Shown here piece by piece: positions 1 to 7,202 of a stretch of DNA of 25,351 nucleotides. How positions within the stretch are numbered: the first letter of the stretch is position 1; every line of letters begins with the position of its first letter. The stretch lies in contig CAZPDM010000064.1 in NCBI GenBank assembly GCA_964585305.1, positions 1-25,351 on the forward strand, read 5' to 3'. Source of the DNA: CAZPDM01 sp964585305 (GTDB taxonomy: Bacteria > Planctomycetota > Uabimicrobiia > Uabimicrobiales > JABWCH01). The notes below the pieces were generated by a model. The model saw only the letters and a program-made list of their open reading frames with translations. It had not been told where the DNA came from and ran no database searches. A program made the translations under genes and the position numbers.

Positions 1-89
1 CTTTTCTTGGTAGATTTAGATTGTTGAGTAGATTGATTTTTTTTAGAAGAAGAAATGGAAACTTTTTTCTTATTTTTTGTGGTAGTCAT
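1..89 (-). CDS. Partial Lys/Ser/Thr-rich protein (N-terminus only)
   Basis: An ATG at 87-89 on the minus strand opens a frame that runs off the left edge after 29 codons without a stop. The visible peptide begins MTTTKNKKKVSISSSKK and is almost entirely Lys, Ser, Thr, Asn and Gln, like the disordered basic tail of a nucleic-acid-binding or ribosome-associated protein. No domain can be recognised. A strong Shine-Dalgarno site (CGGAGGT, complement of 99-105) lies 9 nt upstream. A small CCGT/ACGG hairpin (104-115) overlaps that site and could partly mask it. Further upstream, TGGTATACT (complement of 146-154) resembles an extended -10. The start is well supported; the function is unknown. Confidence 0.55.
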   Translation of the reverse strand, partial: MTTTKNKKKVSISSSKKNQSTQQSKSTKK

Positions 90-189
90 AATATCTTTAC
101 CTCCGTAAAAACGGAAAATTATAATCAAGTAAGTAGAATAAATATAGTATACCACAAAAGAATAAAAAGAAGCAAATAATTTTTTTGCA

Positions 190-226
190 AACAACCAAAG
201 GCCGTTTCAAACGGCCTTTGGTTGTT
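190..226 (-). terminator. Long perfect hairpin, probable terminator without a clear U-tract
   Basis: An 18-nt arm (190-207) is perfectly complementary to 209-226, with a G+C core GGCCG. It lies 78 nt past the stop of the minus-strand phosphatase gene and before the next minus-strand gene. Neither side carries a good T-run: the minus strand continues TGCAAAAAAA. It may therefore be a terminator of unusual type, an mRNA 3'-end stabiliser, or a short palindromic repeat. Confidence 0.5.
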
Positions 227-303
227 ATGGGAAAGTTGAACTCCCTTTGGTTTTTCAAGAACCAGTCATTTATTTATGGCGAAGAATATGTCAGAGCACA
301 TGG

Positions 304-2538
304 CTATTTTTTCCACAAAGATTCACCCTCCATATTTGAAGGGATTTTTATATTAAAATAATCTAAAATACTTGGCGCAATATCCAGTAAATGGGGATTT
401 TCTTTATTTTTTAAAGGATGATTGCAGAATAAAATTCCTGGAATTAAAGATGGATCAATGGAACAATGATCTCCGCTCCACTTTAATTTATTAGGTTCTA
501 TAATACTTTTAGAAACCGCGCCAAGTGTGGATTGCCAGGCTACACGATAACCTCGTTTGAACCCAACTACCAAATCCGGAGCTTCTGAAACAAATGGCCC
601 TTTATAAATTTGTTCTTTAGAATACACACCTTGAATAACATTTTGTCCATTATGTTTCAGTTCTTGAAGCTTCTGTTGTATTTCTTCTGTTAGTTTTTTA
701 GCTATTTCTCCTGATTCGACAATACCTTGAATATCTCTATTTTTTAAATTTAAATAAATCCCTCCTAATCCCATACTGTAGGCACGTGTTTTTTCCCAAT
801 CTACTTGTTGTCCTAATGTTCCTGCTTCATACATATCGTTAATTTGAAATCGTTTGTCGGTATTGTAGTCTTTTTTTAAAACAAGATATTCGTTTTCTAA
901 TAACCAGGTATTTAAATTGACTTCCCAGTCAAAAGCCGCAAAACCATGATCGGATACTACAATCAACCTGTCATTTTCTCCCAAAAATTTTAACGTATCT
1001 CCTACAAGCTGATCGCACCATTGGTAAACTTTGAGTAAAGCGTCTTTCCATTTTTGGTATTCTGGTTCTTTAAAATGAGGATGTTTAGGATTTATGAATC
1101 TCCAATAAATATGGCTAGCTCGATCGGGTGCGTAAAAAAATCCCATGAGCAATTGCCAATCTTTTTTTTGTTGCAATTCATATAAAAAAATAGAACGACG
1201 TTGTTCGTAAATGTCTTTCATTTCTTCCCAGAATACTTCTTCTGGAATTTCTTGATCTTTTAAAGCATTGGTTGCTTCGGGCCATCCTAAAGTAGGATAT
1301 ATTCCATGATTTTTAGCAATTATTTTAGAAAAGTTTTTAGGTGCAGAAATTGCAATATTTATCGGTGTTTCATTTGGATCAAATTGTACCGGAGTTACAT
1401 AAATATCTAAAGGATCGATTTGTAAAACTCGAATGCGAACAATTCCCTTTATTTTGATCAATTTATTCATGGCAAATGTCAGAGAAAGCCATTTGCTCCA
1501 TTGCCCAAGTTCTACAATTTCTCGAATATCACCAAAAACAATTTCTAAAGACTTTTCATCTTTTGTTTGGACAGAAAATGGAAGAGTAATATATGGCTTT
1601 AATTCATTTAATCGATTTCTCAAATTTTTTATTGTAATAAAGTCAGTTGTGTTTTTTAATTTTTGTTGTATTGTCTCATATTCTTCTATTGCTAATAAAT
1701 TTTTGGGGCCAGGAAGACTTCCTTCCCAAAGAGACTTTTTTTTATATTGTAAGGGCATTTTCCAACCGCCTGTTTCAGTAGGAATAGGATTTGTGATTGA
1801 AGTAGAATATCGAAACCAAATTCCATTGGTTGCTGCAACATCTGGAACACCCAATCCACAATATAAACGTCCATTTGGTAAAGATTCTGCAGGAAAATCC
1901 ATAGGAGCATCTAATATGACTGTAGTAATATTATTTTTACTCGCAATTCTCCAAACAGATTCTCCGTGTTTTAAACTTTTAGGCCAGGGAATTTGATGAG
2001 GTAAGTTATAATTTAGTATAATCCAAGTAGTTAAAGCTATAAAAATTGCTGTGCCCGATATAATTTTTATGTATATTTTTTTTCTTCTGTATATAGGAAT
2101 AGAAAACCAAAATAATCCACAGATAGCTCCTATTATGCTCGCAATTACTAGATTGATCCAATAGTTCGATATAGTTATGTTTTCCACATCTGCTAAACCT
2201 AATCGAGGATGATAACTTTTTTCCCCACGCCGTAAAAAATCGAAAATATTATGTTGGCCAGGATTTGTACCTGTGGCTAAAGTTGTCCAAGCTACTGGAG
2301 ATTGTGCAGGATTAGATGTACCAAGGTGTTGAAAATTTCCTTGATTAGCTAATTTTTGTAAATTAGGGAGATAACCTTCTTGCATCCACTTTTGAGTAAG
2401 TTCTGCATCCAATCCATCAAGTCCCAAGAAAATAAGACGATTTTTTTGAGAATGATTTTGATTTTCTGGTATAGATTGGCTTAATAATAAGGGAATTATA
2501 AGAATAAAATAGAGAAAAAAAAGTATGTTTCTTTTCAT
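304..2538 (-). CDS. Membrane alkaline-phosphatase-superfamily hydrolase (type I phosphodiesterase-like)
   Basis: This 744-residue protein matches the type I phosphodiesterase/nucleotide pyrophosphatase branch of the alkaline phosphatase superfamily, which hydrolyses phosphoester bonds using two metals. A hydrophobic N-terminus (3-20) is likely a signal peptide or anchor. The first metal motif is LGLDGLD (D41). QSPVAWTTLATG supplies a probable nucleophile, Ser80, where related enzymes usually have Thr. Later ligand motifs are DRASHIYW, VSDHGFAAF and SGDHCSIDPSLIPG. The segment DAPMDFPAESLPNGR...GLGVPDVAATNG is typical of the bacterial family. Two extra hydrophobic helices (about 128-148 and 156-176) are inserted between the nucleophile loop and the rest of the catalytic domain, tying it to the membrane. 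The substrate is unknown; lipid or cell-envelope phosphodiesters are possible. The Shine-Dalgarno site is weak (AGAAAG). Confidence 0.85.
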   Translation of the reverse strand: MKRNILFFLYFILIIPLLLSQSIPENQNHSQKNRLIFLGLDGLDAELTQKWMQEGYLPNLQKLANQGNFQHLGTSNPAQSPVAWTTLATGTNPGQHNIFDFLRRGEKSYHPRLGLADVENITISNYWINLVIASIIGAICGLFWFSIPIYRRKKIYIKIISGTAIFIALTTWIILNYNLPHQIPWPKSLKHGESVWRIASKNNITTVILDAPMDFPAESLPNGRLYCGLGVPDVAATNGIWFRYSTSITNPIPTETGGWKMPLQYKKKSLWEGSLPGPKNLLAIEEYETIQQKLKNTTDFITIKNLRNRLNELKPYITLPFSVQTKDEKSLEIVFGDIREIVELGQWSKWLSLTFAMNKLIKIKGIVRIRVLQIDPLDIYVTPVQFDPNETPINIAISAPKNFSKIIAKNHGIYPTLGWPEATNALKDQEIPEEVFWEEMKDIYEQRRSIFLYELQQKKDWQLLMGFFYAPDRASHIYWRFINPKHPHFKEPEYQKWKDALLKVYQWCDQLVGDTLKFLGENDRLIVVSDHGFAAFDWEVNLNTWLLENEYLVLKKDYNTDKRFQINDMYEAGTLGQQVDWEKTRAYSMGLGGIYLNLKNRDIQGIVESGEIAKKLTEEIQQKLQELKHNGQNVIQGVYSKEQIYKGPFVSEAPDLVVGFKRGYRVAWQSTLGAVSKSIIEPNKLKWSGDHCSIDPSLIPGILFCNHPLKNKENPHLLDIAPSILDYFNIKIPSNMEGESLWKK

Positions 2539-2591
2539 AAAATATTCTTTCTAAGAAATTATTTTTTTCTATGCTTTTTCTTTGTAGAATA

Positions 2592-2620
2592 TTGACAAAG
2601 TCTTAAGATTTTTTTAAAGT
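2592..2620 (+). promoter_or_regulatory. Candidate sigma70 promoter for the zinc-ribbon/kinase cassette
   Basis: TTGACA at 2592-2597 is followed after 17 nt by TAAAGT at 2615-2620, pointing toward the gene at 2708. A separate perfect TATAAT at 2668-2673 has no convincing -35 but could be an alternative -10. Either would drive the plus-strand cassette. The region is AT-rich, so chance matches are likely. Confidence 0.35.
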
Positions 2621-2707
2621 TTAGCATTTTTCTACTATTTTTCTAGGAAAAAAGTTTAAAAATTTGATATAATTGAATAAATTTTTTCCTAAATACTGGA
2701 GGGATTT

Positions 2708-3022
2708 ATGCCTGAAAATCAAGAGATTACTAAAACTGAATATCATTGCGATTGTGGTAGAAAATATATTGTTCCTCAAGATACACAGGGCGCAACTCGT
2801 AAATGTCCTAGATGTGGACGTATGATGCAACCAGTACAAAAATTAGAGGAATTACTATCAAAAAATGAGCGTAAAAAAAATCCTTTTAAAAAACTTGATG
2901 ACACTCTTGAATATGAATATCGATTCAATCCCCAGGGAGAAAGATTAGTTATTCGTAGCGAACCATTTTCTTTAAAAGGACTTTTTCGAAAAATTATATC
3001 GTTATTTTCCTTTAGAAGATAA
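2708..3022 (+). CDS. Small zinc-ribbon protein
   Basis: This 104-residue protein has an N-terminal zinc ribbon with ligands C14, C16, C33 and C36 (HCDCGRKYIVP then KCPRCGRMMQP). The first pair is C-x-C rather than C-x2-C. The rest is a basic linker (KNERKKNPFKK), a short acidic and aromatic stretch, and a basic C-terminus (KGLFRKIISLFSFRR) that could form an amphipathic helix. The same type of ribbon recurs in the next two genes, so it probably works with them, perhaps as a protein- or nucleic-acid-binding adaptor. A strong site (GGAGGG, 2698-2703) precedes the ATG by 4 nt. The kinase gene starts 69 nt downstream, consistent with co-transcription. Beyond the ribbon the family is not recognised. 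Confidence 0.75.
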   Translation: MPENQEITKTEYHCDCGRKYIVPQDTQGATRKCPRCGRMMQPVQKLEELLSKNERKKNPFKKLDDTLEYEYRFNPQGERLVIRSEPFSLKGLFRKIISLFSFRR

Positions 3023-3091
3023 AAATCTAGTAAAAAGTTTTGCTCTACCCAAAGCTTATGTAAAATATTATATTGATAGAAATGATTAAAA

Positions 3092-4498
3092 ATGTACACC
3101 AAACAAGAACTTTTGCTAGGGAGACAGGCTGTTGCACTGAAGCTATTGACTAAGGAACAGCTTAAAGAATGCTTTGATATTCAAGAGCAAAGCCAACGGC
3201 CATTAGCCCTTATTTTAAAACAAAAAGGAATAAACGATCATTCATTGGAACGGTTAGCGTTGGGATATTTTGCGAAGATTAGGCAAGAAAACAGCGATAT
3301 TCGAGGTGAAGATTTGGCTTTATGTCGCCTTATTTTTACAAAAGCATTAGTTTCTGCTGAAACTCTTTTTCAAATTTTCACAATTGCTCAAAAAGCTCAA
3401 GCGGATATTTTTTTTGCGGAATTAGTTATCCAAAAACGTTTAATCCCTATTGCTACTTTTTTTGAACTTTATGATCAAGTTCCTAATGAAACATTTGCAT
3501 GTTCAGGTTGTCAAAAAGAATTTAGATTGATGAACCTTACCCCAGGAAAAAAATTGAGATGTAAGCATTGTAAAAATGTTTTTTATGTCCCTAGTATTGA
3601 AGAAGAAATTGGTCAACATATTGGTCATGTCCAAGGGACACTATCATCAAAAGAAGATATTTTTGCTGGGTATGAAATTCTCGAAGAAATTGCTCAGGGC
3701 GGTATGGGAATTATCTACAGGGTTCAAAAAAAATCTACCGGCCAAATCATGGCTTTGAAAGTCTTACGAGAAGCCTTTCGTAATTCAGAAGAGGCAAAGC
3801 AACGATTTTCTCGTGAAGCCAAAACATTAAGTAAACTTAAACATCCAAATATTGTCTCTGTTTTAGATGTAGGTATTGAAAAGGAAATTCCGTATTTTAC
3901 AATGGATTTTATTGAGGGCCAACCATTATCAGACTATACAGAGAAGAAAAAACTTTCTTTATCACAAATTGTTGATATAGTTATTCAGATTTGTGATGGG
4001 TTGCAATATGCCCATAAAGAAGGCATTATCCATCGTGATATTAAACCTTCCAATATTTTATTGGAAAAAGGGGTAACTCCAAGAATTACGGATTTTGGTT
4101 TAGCAAAATGTATGGAAAGTGTTACTATGGTAACTCGTAGTGGCACTATGTTAGGAACTCCTTACTATATGGCACCAGAACAGGCTCGTGGGCAATTGGG
4201 ATTAGTTGGGCCACGCAGTGATTTGTATTCTTTAGGTGTAGTTTTTTATGAATTGTTGACAAATCATAATCCTTTTCGCGGAGAAAATACAGTTGAGATT
4301 TATCATAATATACTTACTTTAGATCCGTCTCCACCAAGTAGTTATAATAAAGAAATTTCAAAAAAAATAGATATTATCTGTTTGAAATGTCTTAAAAAAG
4401 ATTCGTTTCAACGTTATAAAACTGCACGTGATCTTGCAGATGATCTAAGAAGGTATCGTGATGGCAAAAATGGATGGTGGCAAAAACTTTTTGGATAG
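3092..4498 (+). CDS. Ser/Thr protein kinase with N-terminal helical modules and zinc ribbon
   Basis: The 468-residue protein has a helical N-terminal region containing two related segments (about 10-60 and 84-128; pattern K-L-L-T-K-E-Q-L...L-I-L-K-Q-K-G-I). A zinc ribbon follows (C137, C140, C157, C160), then a complete Hanks-type kinase domain (about 193-460). Catalytic features are intact: glycine loop AQGGMG 201-206, Lys223 in ALKV, HRD at 314-316 with Asn321, DFG 334-336 and APE 361-363. It should autophosphorylate and phosphorylate proteins on Ser/Thr. No transmembrane segment is visible, so it is probably cytoplasmic and regulated through the helical and zinc modules. The next gene has the same N-terminal plan but a dead kinase domain, suggesting partnership. 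No clear Shine-Dalgarno site precedes the ATG, so translational coupling to the upstream gene is possible. Confidence 0.92.
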   Translation: MYTKQELLLGRQAVALKLLTKEQLKECFDIQEQSQRPLALILKQKGINDHSLERLALGYFAKIRQENSDIRGEDLALCRLIFTKALVSAETLFQIFTIAQKAQADIFFAELVIQKRLIPIATFFELYDQVPNETFACSGCQKEFRLMNLTPGKKLRCKHCKNVFYVPSIEEEIGQHIGHVQGTLSSKEDIFAGYEILEEIAQGGMGIIYRVQKKSTGQIMALKVLREAFRNSEEAKQRFSREAKTLSKLKHPNIVSVLDVGIEKEIPYFTMDFIEGQPLSDYTEKKKLSLSQIVDIVIQICDGLQYAHKEGIIHRDIKPSNILLEKGVTPRITDFGLAKCMESVTMVTRSGTMLGTPYYMAPEQARGQLGLVGPRSDLYSLGVVFYELLTNHNPFRGENTVEIYHNILTLDPSPPSSYNKEISKKIDIICLKCLKKDSFQRYKTARDLADDLRRYRDGKNGWWQKLFG

Positions 4499-4533
4499 AT
4501 GGAATTTTCAAAAAAAATGCTTGATCAATAAAT

Positions 4534-4559
4534 TGGCTATTTTGACAACAAAATAGCCA
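4534..4559 (+). terminator. Hairpin between kinase and pseudokinase genes (terminator or attenuator)
   Basis: TGGCTATTTTG (4534-4544) pairs perfectly with CAAAATAGCCA (4549-4559) around an ACAA loop. It lies 35 nt after the kinase stop and 33 nt before the next start. The following sequence, ATAATTGCTTTT, is only moderately U-rich, so it may be a leaky terminator that sets the ratio of kinase to pseudokinase. Confidence 0.5.
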
Positions 4560-4592
4560 TAATTGCTTTTAGATATTTGGATGGAGATTTTT

Positions 4593-7145
4593 ATGGCAAC
4601 AAATAAAGAAATTGAATTAGCAAAGTTATTGATAAAAAAAGGATTAGTTTCTCGTATTGAAATGCAACGATTATTAAGCGAAGTTGAGGATTTGCGAAAA
4701 GAAAATAAAAAAGTTATTTTAGAAAATTATTTAATTAAAGAAGAAATTATTACTAAGGCTGAATTAGATAAAGTTCGTACTCCGGTAAAAAATAGAACTG
4801 TTCATTGTAATAAATGTAATACAATGTATCGAGTTGTTGATGAAGACATTGGAAAGAAATTTAAATGTAAACAATGTGGAATGATGGTTCAAGTTCCCAA
4901 ACCCGGCGAAACAGAATCTAAAGTAATTAAAACACCTACAAAATCAAAACCCGATGAAGAACAAATCGATAGTAAAAAGGTTTTACCAGGAATGATCGAT
5001 TCTACTGGAAAACTAAAGCCTCCTGCACGAGATCTATATCCCAAAATAGAATCATTAGAACATAAGCAAGAAAGCGTTCCAGCCATTGAACAACATGTTG
5101 AACAAAAAGAAAGTAATGATGGACTTTATCACAGCGACGATAGTGTTGCATTACTAGATATATCTGGAGATGCGGAAGATGCTTCTATTCCAGATAGAGT
5201 GCTAGCTTTAGCAGAGATGCCTTCTAAACCAAGTTCTCCAGCAAATTCTTCAAAAAATATTCCTGTTTCACCGCCTTCTAAATTTTCTTCTCCTATACAA
5301 TCTAATATTCCGAAAGCTGTTGAGCCTCCCAAACCTATTTCTAAACCGCCTTTGCCATCTAAACCTGCAATATCTATTGCTAAACCTATTTCTAAACCTG
5401 AAGTTCCTGTTAAACCTACAGTTCCTGTTATACTTCCTAAAACTTCTGAACCTCCTAAACCTGCTGTTTCTGTCCCAGCTAAAACATCTTTACCAACTCC
5501 GACAGAGATTGCTGATAAATCATCATCAGAAACTAGTAAGAAGCCTCCTGCTAAGAAACAAGAATCTCCAGAATTTACAATTATGCTGGATTTAGATGAT
5601 GACGATGATGATGCAGATGAAGATGAACCGATTGCACAAGTAGGAATTCAAAAAGAAAGTTCAAGTATTGAAATTTCTTCGGCAGAAAATTTAGAGTTAG
5701 AAAAACCTCAAGAACTTTCTATACAACCTATTGAAAATAAAGATGATATAAAACCAGCAAAGCCAGCAAAACAAGAATCTCCAGAATTTACAATTATGCT
5801 TGATCTGGATGACGATGATATGATGGATGATGATTCTGAGCCGATTGAGCAAGTAGGAATTCAAAAAGATGTTCAAAATAACTTTGAAATAGAAAATCCC
5901 GAAGGAATCCCTATTCAAACTATAGAGGAAGAAATTCCTGTATCTAGTCAATTTCAACCTGCTGTAGAACAAGATATTGCATTGGCAAAAGAATCTCAAT
6001 TAAAACCTGAAGCAAAACAGGAATCTCCAGAATTTACAATTATGCTTGATTTGGATGACGATGATGATGATGCAGAGGAGGAAAATATTCCTAGCGTTGG
6101 TTTAGCTTCAAATAAACCAAAAGCAAGTGTTCCTGCAGAACTTCCTGAAGAATCTGAAGTGATTATGGAAGAGGAAAATAAAGAAGATATTGAAATTAAA
6201 ACTAACATTCAAGATATATTTGCTGCACCTACAAAACCCATCGAGTCTAATTATCTAAGTTCAGAAGAAAATAATGATTTCAATCAATGGGTTGAGCAGG
6301 GAAAAGTTTCGACGCCTTCCGTAAAACACACAAAAGATTTAAGTAATTTGCGAGTTGTTCGATGTCTTGCTAGTGGCCTTATCATCGATACATATCAGGT
6401 CCTTGCTGGAGGAGAGCAACTTCTTATGAGAGTCCCTCATAAAGATGCTGCTAAAGAATGCCCAAATTTAGAAGAAGAAATTTCTCTTGCAAGCTCTCTT
6501 CATAACCCTGGAATTGTTAGCATTTATGGGAAGAGTTCTTATCAAGGACAAATTTGTTATGTAACTCAGTATTTGGATAAAGCAGAGGAATTGCGTCAAA
6601 TTTGGCCTCGTATACAAACCGAAGAAAAAGATACTGTTGCTGTTGGACTTGAACTGCTTTATGGATTGGCTTATTCGCATAGCCAAAATATGATTCATGG
6701 GTATTTAGATTGGGAAAATGTTTTACTATATAATCAACAACCTTATATTCGCGAATTAGGACTAAACTCATTACATCGGCAGAAAATTGGTATGCAAATG
6801 CTAGAAGGGCAGTTTTCCCCTATGTTTATGAGTCCGGAACAACTGCATAATATTGTAGATTCTGATTCTCCAAATTTGCCCAAAGTAGATCGACGCAGTG
6901 ATATTTATTCTATTGGAGCAATCCTATATTGGATGGCGACAAAACGTTTCCCATTCACTTTTGAAGCAGGACTTGATAACATTTGCGAACAAGTATATCA
7001 AAAACGTCCCCAATCTCCTGTTGAATTCGATAATAATATTTCTACTATATTAAGCTATATTATTATGAAAGCACTTGAAAAAGATCCTCTCCAACGCTAC
7101 GCATCAGCAAATGAAATGATTGCAGAATTATCAGAATTGCAATAA
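4593..7145 (+). CDS. Zinc-ribbon protein with acidic repeats and C-terminal pseudokinase domain
   Basis: The 850-residue protein starts with a helical module (LAKLLIKKGLVSRIEMQRLL) and a zinc ribbon (C72, C75, C92, C95). A Pro/Lys/Ser-rich disordered stretch follows (about 205-310), then three copies of an acidic motif, QESPEFTIMLDLDDDD, starting near residues 323, 394 and 476. The C-terminus (about 580-850) has a protein-kinase fold with complete C-lobe landmarks (SPEQL, DRRSDIYSIGAILYWM), but the catalytic residues are gone. The VAIK Lys is Arg613, HRD is H702-G-Y, the catalytic-loop Lys is Asp706 and DFG is E721-L-G. It is therefore predicted to be a pseudokinase, probably a scaffold or phospho-acceptor for the kinase upstream. 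The start at 4593 is chosen because GGAG (4583-4586) lies 6 nt before it; an upstream in-frame TTG at 4563 overlaps the hairpin. Confidence 0.88.
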   Translation: MATNKEIELAKLLIKKGLVSRIEMQRLLSEVEDLRKENKKVILENYLIKEEIITKAELDKVRTPVKNRTVHCNKCNTMYRVVDEDIGKKFKCKQCGMMVQVPKPGETESKVIKTPTKSKPDEEQIDSKKVLPGMIDSTGKLKPPARDLYPKIESLEHKQESVPAIEQHVEQKESNDGLYHSDDSVALLDISGDAEDASIPDRVLALAEMPSKPSSPANSSKNIPVSPPSKFSSPIQSNIPKAVEPPKPISKPPLPSKPAISIAKPISKPEVPVKPTVPVILPKTSEPPKPAVSVPAKTSLPTPTEIADKSSSETSKKPPAKKQESPEFTIMLDLDDDDDDADEDEPIAQVGIQKESSSIEISSAENLELEKPQELSIQPIENKDDIKPAKPAKQESPEFTIMLDLDDDDMMDDDSEPIEQVGIQKDVQNNFEIENPEGIPIQTIEEEIPVSSQFQPAVEQDIALAKESQLKPEAKQESPEFTIMLDLDDDDDDAEEENIPSVGLASNKPKASVPAELPEESEVIMEEENKEDIEIKTNIQDIFAAPTKPIESNYLSSEENNDFNQWVEQGKVSTPSVKHTKDLSNLRVVRCLASGLIIDTYQVLAGGEQLLMRVPHKDAAKECPNLEEEISLASSLHNPGIVSIYGKSSYQGQICYVTQYLDKAEELRQIWPRIQTEEKDTVAVGLELLYGLAYSHSQNMIHGYLDWENVLLYNQQPYIRELGLNSLHRQKIGMQMLEGQFSPMFMSPEQLHNIVDSDSPNLPKVDRRSDIYSIGAILYWMATKRFPFTFEAGLDNICEQVYQKRPQSPVEFDNNISTILSYIIMKALEKDPLQRYASANEMIAELSELQ
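5556..6090 (+). repeat. Three in-frame copies of an acidic coding repeat
   Basis: Three near-identical coding segments begin at about 5559, 5772 and 6018. Each encodes QESPEFTIMLDLDDDD followed by 2-6 more mostly acidic residues; the first two continue into a VGIQK segment. The copies are 213 and 246 nt apart, and the linkers differ, so selection appears to act on the motif. They sit in the disordered region of the pseudokinase protein. Confidence 0.85.
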
Positions 7146-7150
7146 TTGCA

Positions 7151-7185
7151 AAAAAAACAGACAAACTATTTGAGTTTGTCTGTTT
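7151..7185 (-). terminator. Convergent intrinsic terminator
   Basis: AAACAGACAAACT (7155-7167) pairs perfectly with AGTTTGTCTGTTT (7173-7185). On the minus strand the stem is followed by a run of T (complement of 7151-7157), making a textbook terminator for the kinase-FGE gene that ends at 7203. The plus-strand pseudokinase gene stops at 7145, so the hairpin probably serves both converging units. Confidence 0.85.
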
Positions 7186-7202
7186 AGCGTTAACAATTTT
7201 AT

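Noticed and set aside
1433..1996. 187-codon open frame on the plus strand, antisense to the phosphatase gene
   Set aside because: It lies wholly inside a gene with clear family motifs, has no domain or Shine-Dalgarno support, and its composition looks like a reverse-complement shadow.
5320..5595. Leu/Asn-rich 91-codon frame inside the pseudokinase gene
   Set aside because: It is a frame shadow of the Pro/Lys-rich repeats; Leu-Asn periodicity comes from CCT-AAA codon repeats.
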